A DNA stretch of 64,000 nt from Jaltomata sinuosa (GCA_003996215.1 QJPP01000844.1:124001-188000); one strand, 5' to 3'; positions 48,200 to 58,667 are shown, numbered from the stretch's first letter. Translations and numbers: made by a program. The notes: a model not told the origin generated them from the letters alone.

Positions 48200-49110
48200 G
48201 GTTAATTTTTGCTTACTACTCTTTCCAGGTTTTAGCAATTGCTATATATGATCAAGTCTCTATTCTCTCATCAACAATTGTAAGCAAAGCTAATCCCACA
48301 CATTTTTGCTTTCTGATTTCAACTGATCTTTTAGATTTGTTAAATTATTTTGGTGAAACACTTCATTTTATTTGTTGTTATCGGGCTGAATAATTTCACT
48401 ATTTCCTTTTGTATTCTAATATTTATAGCTTTGTAGAAGGGATGTAGTAGAGTGCTCTTCTGAGCATTGGGGTCATTCTGGTTTGAAACCATTATGTAGC
48501 CAATAAGCCAAACAAACAGAGTTACCAATGAGTCAAATTCTCTAAGCAAAGTCAAAATAAAACTAGAACAAATATTAAAGAGACTTCCTGAAACAAGAAA
48601 ATCTAACATTAATAATATGTTACAAACCTCTCTAGGAGGACAACTGTAATCCACCAGATTCCTTCCAGTAATGATCTGCTAATAAGAATTCCAAATTTAT
48701 AGACATCACTTCTCTCATTCAACATGCCAGTTCTAGCATATTTCTGGGAGACTAACTGATAAAAAAGGGATATTGGCAATTTATTTTCCACGAGTAACTT
48801 AATATTCTTTATGAATGCAATTTTATTATTCAAATTTGTCTAATTAATTTGCTAAATCCAAGAATTTATTGGCTATTTTTGCGTTGAACTCTTCTTTTCA
48901 GGTTTTAACAATTGCTCTCTACGATCGGGTTTGGTTCTCTCATCAACAATTGTGAGCAAAATCTAATCACAAACATTCGTGCATTCGGATTTCAACTGAT
49001 TTTTTTAAATTTGTTAAACTATTTTGGTGAAACACTTTATTTATTTGTTTTTAACAGGTTTAATAATTCGCTATTTTCTTTTGTATTCTAATTATGTATA
49101 GCTTGTGGCA
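48200..49110. repeat. Duplicated host segment, two direct copies
   Basis: 48213-48445 and 48898-49110 share GGTTTTARCAATTGCT, CTCATCAACAATTGT, TTTCAACTGAT, TATTTTGGTGAAACACTT and TTTTGTATTCTAAT. The homology also extends leftward: 48840-48900 matches 25855-25890 plus 48190-48212, the two sides of the X insertion. Copies are clearly diverged. The kinase fragment lies between them. Confidence 0.8.
48600..48760 (-). pseudogene. Receptor-like Ser/Thr kinase fragment (subdomains VIII-IX)
   Basis: The - strand reads QKYARTGMLNERSDVYKFGI (48746-48687), matching the conserved APEYARTGMLNEKSDVYSFG block of plant receptor-like kinases, with APE changed to SQK by a small frame slip. A shift then gives NLVDYSCPPREV, matching the NPVDYSRPPGEVNLV that follows in that kinase group. 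No ATP-binding lobe or catalytic loop is found nearby, so this looks like one decayed exon. ATs and TTs around it suggest intron sequence. It is on the opposite strand to X. Subfamily from memory. Confidence 0.65.
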
Positions 49111-49203
49111 GAGATGTGGACGAGTGCAGAATGAAGACCTATAGATGTCACTGTTAAAACTTTCAATTGTTCATTCATACTTGAGGTACTATATTCTTCT
49201 ATT

Positions 49204-49324
49204 CTATGTTGCTCAAACTCTCGAAAAGTACTGTCGCACCCGTGTTGGATTCTCCAAAAATATACTACTTTTAAAGAATTCGACACGCACCCCTCGATAT
49301 TTTTGAAGAGCCCGAGCAACATAG
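49204..49324. mobile_element. Hairpin MITE (hAT-like) with 8-bp TSD
   Basis: 121 bp with perfect 11-bp terminal inverted repeats CTATGTTGCTC (49204-49214) and GAGCAACATAG (49314-49324). Nearly the whole element folds back on itself. It is flanked by CTTCTATT at 49196-49203 and 49325-49332. An 8-bp TSD suggests mobilisation by a hAT transposase. It resembles a very common Solanaceae foldback repeat that I recall. Confidence 0.88.
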
Positions 49325-49507
49325 CTTCTATTACAATTTTTGTTATGGTCTTATTGGGTTTTTGGGATAACGAGGGAAAAAAATTTAATTTCATATTTTA
49401 AAGGTCGATATATTACCAACACTATGAACTTGATGTCTTCAATGTAGGGTGAAAATAGTAATGCACATTGAACGGTATATAATCTTATAGAAATCGGATC
49501 ATTTAGA

Positions 49508-49757
49508 TCACAGAACAAAATTCTCCCTCAAAATGTTGAATAATCTACTCCAATACATGAGAAAATGGACAGTAAAATAAACATTTGCTCCCTGACATGG
49601 ATACTGCTGATTGGCCAGAGGAATAGGAATCAAATCTTGGGGTGTCAAAGTGTGAGTTGCTTGAAACACCAAAAAATGCACGAGCTTTTGGAGATCCAAA
49701 TATAGAGGAGTCTGAGACGTTGGCATTCCTTGACCACAACAGAGGTTCCTTGGCCAC
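49508..49757 (-). other. Open frame of unknown status beside the copia target site
   Basis: A 70-codon frame (49757-49545) reads SDSSIFGSPKARAFFGVSSN and SYSSGQSAVSMSGSKC, with a composition more protein-like than its surroundings. An alternative frame overlaps. I recognise no domain. The copia insertion at 49764 would have cut any exon here. It may be an exon of a lost gene or chance. Confidence 0.2.
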
Positions 49758-49763
49758 ACTATT

Positions 49764-50757
49764 TGTTATTTTGGTGATAAATAAAATCTATATTTAAAAT
49801 AAGAAGTAGAAACAAAGAATCAAACTATTTACGAAAAATAGTTGTAGAAAAGAGATGAAGAAGAAATCGAGCCCACTGAATACACAGTGTGTCCTTAAGG
49901 AAATTATTCCCCTCAAGCACCCGAGGTTGATGGAATATATCCTCCCAGGATAGAATGATTAACAACAATAGAATAGCGGTATCTCAAATCCTATTGCCCA
50001 GCGAACCACTCAACGGTAGTAAATCACACTTGAATTTATGAAGAAATGTAGAAGTATACTTAACAATATTGTACTCTAATAGTACTTAATTTCGTACTCC
50101 ATATATGAGGAAGAATCAGATATTTATAGTCAAAAAGCACTGCTTCAGAAAGGAAGTAACGGTTCAGAAAAGTTGCACTATTTCAGATACGACGAGATGA
50201 TGTGCGATTCGCACAAGAGGAAGTGCGCATCGCACGTCCGTCACACATGAAGCCAGTGAGTCTGCCAGAACTGAATGTGATATGCGAAACGACGTGCGAA
50301 ACGCACAAGCCATTATGCGCGTCACATGTCTCTTCGCATGTCACGAAACAGTGAGTCAAAAAGTTGTGTCTCTTTGACGAGCGACTCGTGTGCATTTTAC
50401 ACAAGCCAAAGTGTGGATCGCACATGGAGAAATATTCTAGGTTGAAATTTTGTCTTAAACAATTAAGTTCAAATAAATTTTGTCCAAAAAGATAATCTCT
50501 CGATCATTCTTTGAAAATCCAAATCCAAATCCAAAGTCAAAGACGAAGTCGAAGCCGATGATGACGGTGCGAGGCTTGTCTACTTCTCAACCCCTTTGAT
50601 ACCATGAGTAAGTGTTTCTCAATATAAATACTTGAAATTTCCTTTCCACCATCAATGTGGTACAAATGCTCTTTACAAAAGTAAAAGTGAAATTTTATTT
50701 TCCCTCCATTTCTATTTCCTCCATTTACCATTCTCTTTTTATTACTAAACTCCAACA
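49764..50757 (-). repeat. 3' LTR of copia element
   Basis: 994 bp, + strand TGTTATTTTGG to AACTCCAACA. It contains a GTGCGA/TCGCAC palindrome array (50183-50425) next to the TATA region (near 50120). Confidence 0.95.
50183..50425 (-). repeat. GTGCGATTCGCAC-type palindrome array in copia U3
   Basis: Motifs such as GTGCGATTCGCAC, GTGCGCATCGCACG, GTGCGAAACGCAC and GCGACTCGTGTGC occur repeatedly in about 240 bp. The same array is at 55562-55804 in the 5' LTR. CpG to TpG/CpA changes account for much of the variation. Confidence 0.75.
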
Positions 50758-50766
50758 ATCCCCCAC
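50758..50766 (-). promoter_or_regulatory. Polypurine tract of copia element
   Basis: The - strand reads GTGGGGGAT directly before the LTR start TGTTGGAG. It fixes the 3' end of the internal region. Confidence 0.8.
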
Positions 50767-51316
50767 ATAAATGGGGAATGGCTATAAGATGAAGTAATAC
50801 ACGGACAAGTGTGTGATCTACAAACAAAGATTAATTGCATCTGGATAAGTAGGTTTTCCTTTGAACTTTTCGTGGTGAACTTATATCGGATGCACTCTGT
50901 CAATTGGTAGAAGTGATATCTTTGAACCGTCAAACTTTATTTTACACCTAGACAATACAAGTCACACAACTAATCTTTAACCATTTATGGTTCTCACAGT
51001 TTTATTCGTTTCAGCCATGAACACTGCCTAGTTTTATAAGTGCTTAGACAATCGACCTTTACTATTATTTTCCTTGAAGAGGCTTACACTTCACACTTAC
51101 ATAGGTATTTTCTAAATGTATAATCCTATAGATAAACTATTTGGTCATACCTGCCAAACTTAGAAACCATTAAAAAGCTTTAACCCTTGAAAGCTTTACC
51201 CTTAGTTTCGAATATTGTCTTCATCATGAGAATGGGTTGGGTTATTTGACAATGTTGAACCTTCAATTATAACTTTATTTTTCTCCTTGAACCTAGCTCG
51301 TGGGATCTCCAGTCTA

Positions 51317-53116
51317 CTAGGTAGAGTTACCGCCATGATGAATTATCCTAGGCCTTAAACCCATTTCCCTTGATGATCTTTCAACTACATCTCTAGTTAG
51401 GCCTTTTGTAAGTGGATCCGACACATTATCTTTTGACCTTACATAGTCAATCGTGATAATTTCACTAAAAAGTAGTTGTATAACAGTGTTATGTCTCCAT
51501 CGAATGTGATGAGATTTTCCATTATACATAGTGCTCCCTGCCCTACCTATTTGCCTCTTGGCTATCACAATGTATGCATACAGGTTCCAACAGTTTGGTT
51601 CAGAATGGAATATCTTCCAAGAAATTCTGGAGCCACTCAGCTTCTTCATCGGCTTTATCTAAAGCTATGAACTCAGATTCTATTGTAAAGCGAGCGATAC
51701 ATGTTTGTTTGGATGACTTTCAAGAAACTGCTCCTCCACCAAGAGTAAATACATATCCACTTGTGGATTTGACTTCAGATGATCCAGTGATCCAATATAT
51801 CCTTCAAGTACTGCAGAATATTTTTTATAATGCAAAGGATAGTTTTGAGTATGTTTCAAATACCCCAAAACTCATTTCATTGTCATCCAATGAGTTTGAT
51901 TAGGATTACTTGTGTACCGACTTAGTTTACTAATAGCACATGCTATATCTGGTCGCGTACAATTCATGATATACATCAAACTTCCCAAAACTCGAGTGGA
52001 TTCCAATTGTGGATCGCTTTCACCTTTATTCTTTTGAAGTGCAAAACTTACATCCATTGGTGTCTTGGCAACATTGAAATTAAAATACTTGAACTTGTCA
52101 AGTACCTTTTTAATGTAATGAGACTGTGACTATGCTAGACCTTGAGGAGTTTTATGAATTCTGATCCCTAAGATCACGTCAGCAACTCCTAAGTCTTTCA
52201 TGTCAAATTTGCTAGTCAGCATACGCTTAGTAGCATTTATGTCAGAAATGTCTCTACTGATGATCAACATATCATCAACATACAAACAAACAATGACTTT
52301 ATGATTCAGAGTATCTTTAATATAAACACATTTGTCATACTCATTAATCTTGAATCTGTTTGCCAACATTGTTTGGTCAAACTTTCCATGTCATTGTTTG
52401 GGTGCTTGTTTTAGTCCATAAAGTGACTTAACAAGTTTGCACACTTTTCTTTCTTTACCAGGAACCAAAAAACCCTCGAGTTGTTCCATGTAAATTTCTT
52501 CCTCCAATTCTTCATTCAAGAAAGTCATTTTCACATCCATTTGATGGATTTCAAGACTATATACAGCCACCAATGCAACTTATATCCGAATAGATGTTAT
52601 TCTTGTTACCGGCGAATATGTATCAAAATAATCAAGACCTTCCTTTTGTCTATAACCTTTGACAACAAGTCTTGCCTTATATTAGTCAATAGTTCCATCA
52701 ACTTTTATTTTCCTTTTAAAGATCCATTTGGAACCTAAAGGTTTATTTCCAAGAGGAAGATCAACCAATTCCCAAGTATGGTTACTTAAGATTGATTCAA
52801 TTTCACTATTGACAGCTTCTTTCCAAAATGATGAGTCTCCGGAAGACATAGCTTCTTTAAACATTTTAGGCTCATTTTCAAAAAGGAAAGTCACAAAATC
52901 TGGTCCAAAGGAAGTAGATGTCTTTTGACGTTTACTACGTCTTGAATTCTCTTCATCAAGAGTATTTTCCTTTGGTTTTTCCCGAGGTCGTTTAGATCTT
53001 TTGCTTGACGACTCACTATTCATTTTATACGGATAAATATTTTCAAAGAATTCAGCATTATCTGATTCTATTATCGTATTATCATGATTATCGAGATGAT
53101 CAGATTTGTGAACCAA
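51317..53116 (-). pseudogene. Copia reverse transcriptase and RNase H, broken
   Basis: RT begins near 52860 (SGDSSFWKEAVNSEIESIL, HTWELVDLPLGNKPLGSKWI) and continues after stops: EIHQMDVKMTFLNEELEEEI and CKLVKSLYGLKQAPKQ (52573-52391), then the active-site box VCLYVDDMLIISRDI with YVDD at 52282-52271. ESTRVLGSLMYIMNCTRPDI (52057-51872) leads to RNase H, whose end (51649-51317) reads NGKSHHIRWRHNTV and DYVRSKDNVSDPLTKG. Stops and frameshifts separate the six pieces. It would copy element RNA into DNA. Confidence 0.92.
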
Positions 53117-53119
53117 AAA

Positions 53120-53841
53120 TCAATATGCTTTGCTGTTTGTAGCATATCCAATAAAAATATAATCCACAGTCTTTGGTCCTATCTTTACCCTCTTGAATTT
53201 AGGAACTTGGAATTTGGCTAAGCACCTCCACACTTTAAAATATTTCAAGTTGGGTTTTCTTCCTTTCCATTTCTCATATGAAATAGATCGCGTTTTGCTA
53301 TGGGGTACTCTATTGAGTATTTTGTTTGTTGTAAGTATAGCTTCCTCCCTACAAGTTTTGCGGTAAACCAAAACTTATTAACAAGGCATTCATTATTTCC
53401 TTCAATGTTTGATTTTTTCTTTCCGCAATTCCATTGGATTGAGGTGTATAAGGGGCAGTAGTTTGATGGATGATTTCATTTTCCAAATATATTGCTTCAA
53501 AAGGAGATTCATATTCTCCTCATCTATCACTCCTTATCATTTTGGTCTTTTTATTCAACTGATTTTCAACTTCAATTTTGTATTGCCTAAATGCTTCAAT
53601 TGCTTCTTCCTTACTGTTAAGCAAGTAAACATAACAATACCCAGTACAATCGTCAATGAAGGTTATGAAATACCTTTTTCCACCACGAGATGGTGTTGAC
53701 TTCATATCACAAATATTTGTGTGTATATTAAGTCTAAGGGACTTGAATTCCTTTCAACAGACTTATACGGATATCTAACAAATTTAGATTCAACACAGTT
53801 TTGACATTGTGATTTATTGCACTCAAACTTAGGCAATACTT
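53120..53841 (-). pseudogene. Copia integrase, broken
   Basis: The core reads MKSTPSRGGKRYFITFIDDC, then TGYCYVYLLNSKEEAIEAFR and MIRSDR(GGE) at 53705-53520, with the first two catalytic Asp residues. The Glu region around 53500-53380 (NGIAERKNQTL-like) is readable but shifted. 53371-53120 has the C-terminal NRVPHSKTRSISYEKWKGRK and KVWRCLAKFQVPKFKRVKIG. It contains frameshifts. In copia order integrase comes before RT. Confidence 0.88.
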
Positions 53842-54732
53842 TTAAACTAGTTTATGCAAAGTTTTATAATTGACATGTCCCAAACGATCATGCCACAAAT
53901 TATTAGACTCAAGCAAGTAAGAAGAAGCCTTAGCTTTATTCATTTCAACATTGATTATATCAAGTTTGAAAAGGCCCTCAACCAGGTAACTCTTTCCAAC
54001 ATACATGTCGTTCTTACTTATTACAAATTTCTCTGAAATAAACATACACTTAAACCCGTTCTCAACAAAAAATAATGTAGAAACTAGTTTCTTCATAATA
54101 GTAGGAACATAGAGAACGTTGTTGAGAGTCAACACCTTGTCGAAAGTCATCTTCAGGAATATCTTCCCACTTCCTTCAATTTTGGCTGATGCAAATTTTC
54201 CCGTAAGGAGATTTTCTTCGGGTTCAGCGGGAGTATAAGTAGAAAAGGCTTCTTTGTCTATACAAACATGTCGACTTGCTCCCGAATCAAACCACCACTC
54301 CTTTGGATTTTCAACTAGATTGCATATAGTGAGCATAGCACATATATTTTCAATCTCATCCATTGCTTGACCCATTTTCTTGTTATTTAGAGTAACATCC
54401 TTAACAAGATTTGCACCCATCATTTCTAATTTTTCATGCAATTTATTGTCCTCTTTCATCTTGAGACGAATCACAAGATTATCCAAACTAGATAGTTGAA
54501 TTTCAAGCATTCCTTCTTTCGGAACATGAAGATCATTACTTGTGAGCCTTGGAACTCCAAGTGTGGTCAGCCAAAAGGATATCATTTGTTTCAAGTTCAT
54601 ACTAGAAAACTTCTCTGATTTCTCTGCCGGAGCATTCACAGAACTTGAACGGCTTGATGATGGAATAATGATTGTTGTTGGGACAACACCATTCACAACC
54701 GAATTAATTTGTTGTTCAGTTTCATTCATCAT
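53842..54732 (-). pseudogene. Copia gag-protease with deleted zinc-knuckle region
   Basis: A single 296-codon frame. The N-terminus (MMNETEQQINSVVNGVVPTT) resembles related gags up to NLKQMISFWLTTLGVPRLTS. The next stretch jumps to the late-gag LDNLVIRLKMKEDNKLHEK, and the CCHC knuckle expected before the DEIENICAMLTICNL segment is absent. Protease follows with WWFDSGASRHVC (catalytic Asp about residue 150), then the pre-integrase segment NNLWHDRLGHVNYKTLHKLV. The reading frame survived several in-frame deletions, so the shortened form may predate insertion. A packaged, knuckle-less Gag would probably need a helper element. Confidence 0.9.
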
Positions 54733-55127
54733 CTTTCTGTCACAATTTTGACAAACAATTAGTATTACAAAATACTAACAATAAAGACTTACTCTTTATT
54801 CACATTGTTTCAAGTTAATAATGAAGTTTTAATATTCTTTGAATCGCTTAACTTGCAATTCCGATAAAGTTTTTATATTCTTTAAATCAAAATAATCACT
54901 CAAACAGCATGTTCAGTATATTGGTGAAGTTTTTATCTTCTTCGAACCAAACATTACTCAACTTATTTCTTGTTAACGATGAAGTTTTTATATTCTACGA
55001 ATCATTCAACATAATGAACTCTAAGTTCTGACAAAGTTTTTATATTCTTCAAATCAGAACAAAAATTCAAACGGAGTAGAAAACCAAAAGGTTTTAATCT
55101 CCAGAAACTTCAAATACAGATCCTTAC

Positions 55128-55285
55128 TAATTTCCTTAAGATTGTTATTTTGGTGATAAATGAAATCTGTATTTAAAACAAGAACTAGAAACAAGGAATC
55201 AAACTATTTACGAAAAATAGTTGTAGAAAAAAGATGAAGAAGAAATCGAGCCCACTGAATACACAGTGTGTCCTTAAGGAAATTA
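55128..55285 (-). other. 13-nt complementarity across the copia LTR/leader boundary
   Basis: TAATTTCCTTAAG (55128-55140) lies two bases inside the leader where a PBS should begin, and its exact reverse complement CTTAAGGAAATTA lies in the LTR at 55273-55285 (also at the same place in the other LTR). In element RNA these could pair into a stem spanning the U5/leader junction. No TGGTATCAGAGC sequence is present next to the LTR. Confidence 0.7.
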
Positions 55286-56129
55286 TTCCTCTCAAGTACC
55301 CGAGGTTGATGGAATATATCCTCCCAGGATAGAACGATTAACAATAATAGAATAGTGGTACCTCAAATCCTATTGCTCAGCGAACCACTCAACGGTAGTA
55401 AATCACACTTGAATTTATGAAGAAATGTAGAAGTATACTTAACAATATTGTACTCTAATAGTACTTAATTTCATACTCCATATCTGAGAAAGAATCAAAT
55501 ATTTATAGCCAAAAAGCAATGCTTCAGAAAGGAAGCAACGGTTCAGAAAAGTTGCATTATTTCAGATACGACGAGCCGATGTGCGGTTCACACAAGAGGA
55601 AGTGTGTGTCGCACGTCCATCGCACATGAAACCAGTGAGTCTGCCAGAACTGAACGTGATGTGCGAAACGATGTGCGAAACGCACAAGCCATTATGCGCA
55701 TCGCATGTCTCTTCGCATGTCACGAAACAGTGAGTCAAAAAGTTGCATCTCTTTGACGTGTGACTCGTATGCGTTTCGCACAAGCTAAAGTGTGGCTCGC
55801 ACATGGAGAAATATTCTGGGTTGAAATTTTGGCTTAAACAATTAAGTTCAAATAAATTTTATCCAAAAATATAATCTCTCGATCGATTTTTGACAAATCC
55901 AAATCTAAATCCAAAGCCAAAGCCGACGATGACGGCAGCGCGAGGCTTATCTCCTTCTCAACCCCTTTAATACCATGAGGAAGTGTTTCTCAATATAAAC
56001 ACTTGAAATTTTCCTTTCCATCACCAATGTGGTACAAATGCTCTTTACAAAAGCAAAAGTAAAATTTCATTTTCTCTCCATTTCTATTCTCTCCATTTAC
56101 CATTCACTTTTCATTACTAAACCCCAACA
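55143..56129 (-). repeat. 5' LTR of copia element
   Basis: 987 bp, + strand TGTTATTTTGG to AACCCCAACA. The sense TATA-like CTATAAATATTTG lies near 55515-55500, just downstream of the palindrome array at 55562-55804. Confidence 0.95.
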
Positions 56130-56134
56130 CTATT

Positions 56135-57035
56135 AACATCATATGTCTTTCCAAATATCGGTAAAGTGGACGAGCCCAAAGATATGTTATGTGTTTGATG
56201 CAGATTTCGTTTATTTCCTATTTTCAATGACTCTGTTGATATGTGTTTCACAATTCTCATTTAAACACTTGCGTTTTCCACAGCTCTCATATAAACACTT
56301 CTTTTGTTACACTTCTTTTGTTAAGCTAACTCTTGACGCATCAAGCATATCTCAACCTTCAAAATTTTAATTGTACCTATTTATGATATTTTTTGGTTTT
56401 GAGTAAACGACATCAGAAAATGAAATTTTGATGTGAATTCAGAGTCTGTGATTTGGTTTAATTTCAATTTTGGAATTCATTTTTAATATTCTTTATTTGC
56501 CACAAGCTTGTAGAGTTTTTATTCAGAGGCTTTCCGAGCTTGGATTGTGATCTTTGTTTTATGTTAGAATCTCATAATTCTATTATTTATAATTGCCATT
56601 TGTTGAATATTAATTGAAAATGAAATCCTTATTGAATATATTATTAGCTTCTTTTGAAATTTTTTCCTGCAAGTCTTGCTCTAAAAGGGGTAATTTCCCT
56701 TTACTTTCTTCCCTAATTTGTTTAGTATTTTGTTTGCTATTCATTTTAATATTTTCAGGATGTGGATAGTGGGATCAAACACTCATCCCTACTACTTATG
56801 TCTTTTAAAGTGTGAGGAAGATATCAATGGAGTTGAATCCGGCAACTCAAGAAAGACTAGCAATTTAATCCTAAATATTTTGAGTATTATCTGAATTATG
56901 CAATATCCTTTGGCACTCTGTTGTATCTTCATTGTTTCACAGCTTTTGCCTTCGATTTTTTTTCTTGTGTGTTAGTACTATAGCTAATCACAGGAAGATC
57001 TAGAAACTCTCTTTCTTTTATGCTAATCTATCTCC
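56135..57035. other. AT-rich host DNA, no gene seen
   Basis: T-rich, intron-like sequence with no supportable frame; the 75-codon frame at 56143 is hydrophobic from poly-T composition only. Confidence 0.5.
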
Positions 57036-57158
57036 CATCGGTTCTAGACTTGGTGGACATAGTTACCTGGTACTGTTGCTGATAGGAGGTGGCAGGTATC
57101 CCGCAGATTTAATTGAGGTGCGTGAAAGCTTGATCGGACACCACGATCATAAAAAAAA
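57036..57158 (+). mobile_element. SINE-like 3' portion
   Basis: The segment GTGGACATAGTTACCTGG, AGGAGGTGGCAGGTATCC, AATTGAGGTGCGTGAAAGCT and CGGACACCACGATCATAAAA ends in an A-rich run. I recall this as the body of a SINE family frequent in Solanaceae. The expected tRNA-derived A and B boxes are not visible upstream, so it is probably 5'-truncated. Confidence 0.5.
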
Positions 57159-57698
57159 GTAGTATTAATAAACATTATTGCCTTTTAAAATTCCTCACTT
57201 AGCCGATCCAAAAATAAAAAGTATCAACTAGATTTTTTTGTTTTGTTGGATATTACATGAACAAATAGTCATAATACACAAATATAAAACGATTGTGAAA
57301 TATGAAAAATAGACCTTAATTTGTGAAATTTTTTATTGTCTAGGGATTGATTATTGATAGAAGATAAAGGGTCAGGGGTCATGACAATAATACAAACATA
57401 GGCAAGGAAGCAAATGAAAAATTGATAAAGAGAAAAGAAAGGAAAAAAACTAACAAGAAAAACGGTGGCACTATAATCAATAGTTGTACTATTGGGAAAA
57501 TAAATTTATTTTGTAGTAATTTAGGAATGCTTCAAGAAATTGGCTCGTGAAAAATTATTGATTCGAGGTTTTGTCTCTGTATGAAATTTTATTTAAAAAA
57601 TGACAACTGGATCCATAAAATGATCAAATCAATTAAAGATGTAAGTCTTTTGTTTTTCTTCTTTCTTCCTTAAAATAAAAAAGAAACCATTCGTACTC

Positions 57699-58019
57699 TC
57701 ATAACTCAACTTGGATAACTTTCAACAGTTCAAAGTAAAATCTTTCGGCAATTTCAAAAAATTGAACTTTAAACAATTTTTTTGATTCAACCATCTCTTT
57801 GTCTATTTGAATCGATCGGACCAGCCTATAAAAACAAAACGGTCCCTCCGTAACCAGTTGGGAATTCTCGGACCACCAAGCGAAACCAGTGATTTCTTGA
57901 TCATGACTAGCTAAGGCTAAAGTTCCATTAAAGAGCATTTCCACGTGGTAGAAGCGCGGTCTATTCCCTTTGGCTATATAATCGTGCGGTTTCTGAGAAT
58001 TTAAAATAGCTCGAGGCAT
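57699..58019 (-). pseudogene. Plastid psbC-like fragment inside a chimeric organelle-derived frame
   Basis: A 106-codon open frame. Residues about 23-55 read RFYHVEMLFNGTLALASHDQ then EITGFAWWSEN, closely matching the N-terminus of photosystem II CP43 (PsbC), including the start region. The residues before (MPRAILNSQKPHDYIAKG) and after (TEGPFCFYRLVRSIQIDKEM) match nothing I can name and are not PsbC. Real PsbC is about 470 residues, so only about 35 codons are plastid-derived. The chimera suggests a piece of plastid DNA first captured by mitochondrial DNA and then moved to the nucleus, but a direct plastid transfer followed by rearrangement is possible. Confidence 0.65.
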
Positions 58020-58075
58020 TTTCTCTACCCCTTCTTACCCTGAAAAAAATTCCTCCCTTTTTCTCGAAAGAATAA

Positions 58076-58097
58076 CCCCCCCCCCCCCCCCCCCCCC
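58076..58097. repeat. 22-base C homopolymer
   Basis: An uninterrupted run of C, unusual in AT-rich plant DNA and prone to length error in assembly. It lies between the psbC-like frame and the next organelle-like stretch. Confidence 0.95.
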
Positions 58098-58374
58098 GTC
58101 TTTTTTCTTTTGATACCTCTAGACTGATTAAACTAATTTTCTGAAATTAGACAGGGATCCCTTGCCCTAGTAGGTCTGTCATAGAAAATTAGCTTATATA
58201 TATAGTACGTGTAATGTTATTAATTATTATTATAACAACTTTTCTATTTTTCATTCTTATAATTAATTTTTAAATCAGATATTTGGAATACCAACTAAGA
58301 TTTATAATATTAATAAATCTTATTTTTTCTGTTTTTCTTTTTATTGTCTGAATATTCTCCCTCCTTGCGGTTAA

Positions 58375-58645
58375 GGTAACGACTTTAGGCATGGGAGTAC
58401 CTTCATGAATGAATGTAGGACAGATATTTGATCCACCTAAGTAGAATGAAAAGAAAGAATTGAAAAAGAAAAGGGGGATCTATTATGAAGCCTAGAAAGG
58501 CGGAAGCAGAAAATTGCTTATACCGACCAACATCAGCTTAGCTTAGTAGCAACACTCTTTCTACCGGCCGACTTGGCTGGATGTTTCTTATCAATAGAAC
58601 ACGAAGAGGAGGAGGAGGAGTTCGCTTTAGGGGCGGAATCAATTA
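58375..58645. other. Possible mitochondrial-like DNA, no gene
   Basis: Base composition and phrases such as CTTTCTACCGGCCGACTTGG and AAAGGCGGAAGCAGAAAATT differ from the surrounding AT-rich DNA and look like plant mitochondrial intergenic DNA. A 65-codon frame at 58573 has an acidic run (EEEEEEFALG) but no known domain. This is an impression from composition only. Confidence 0.3.
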
Positions 58646-58667
58646 AGGTTCACTATTTACCACATAA

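Larger units (their letters stand above)
49764..56129 (-). mobile_element. Ty1/copia retrotransposon, two LTRs, non-autonomous
   Basis: 6366 bp with LTRs at 49764-50757 and 55143-56129 and CTATT TSDs at 49759-49763 and 56130-56134. On the - strand the order is gag, protease, integrase, RT, RNase H, the Ty1/copia order. The LTRs differ at roughly 8 positions in the first 165 bases. Gag has a large internal deletion and pol has many stops. The leader lacks a normal tRNA-Met PBS. Confidence 0.95.

Noticed and set aside
49092..49394. 100-codon - strand frame
   Set aside because: It crosses the hairpin MITE; the encoded peptide is just MITE sequence.
50183..50425. 80-codon frame in the copia LTR, with a twin at 55562-55804
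   Set aside because: It lies on the palindrome array in U3, upstream of the TATA box; conservation between the two follows from LTR identity.
57699..58019. A functional photosystem gene
   Set aside because: Only about 35 of roughly 470 PsbC codons are present, fused to unrelated sequence.
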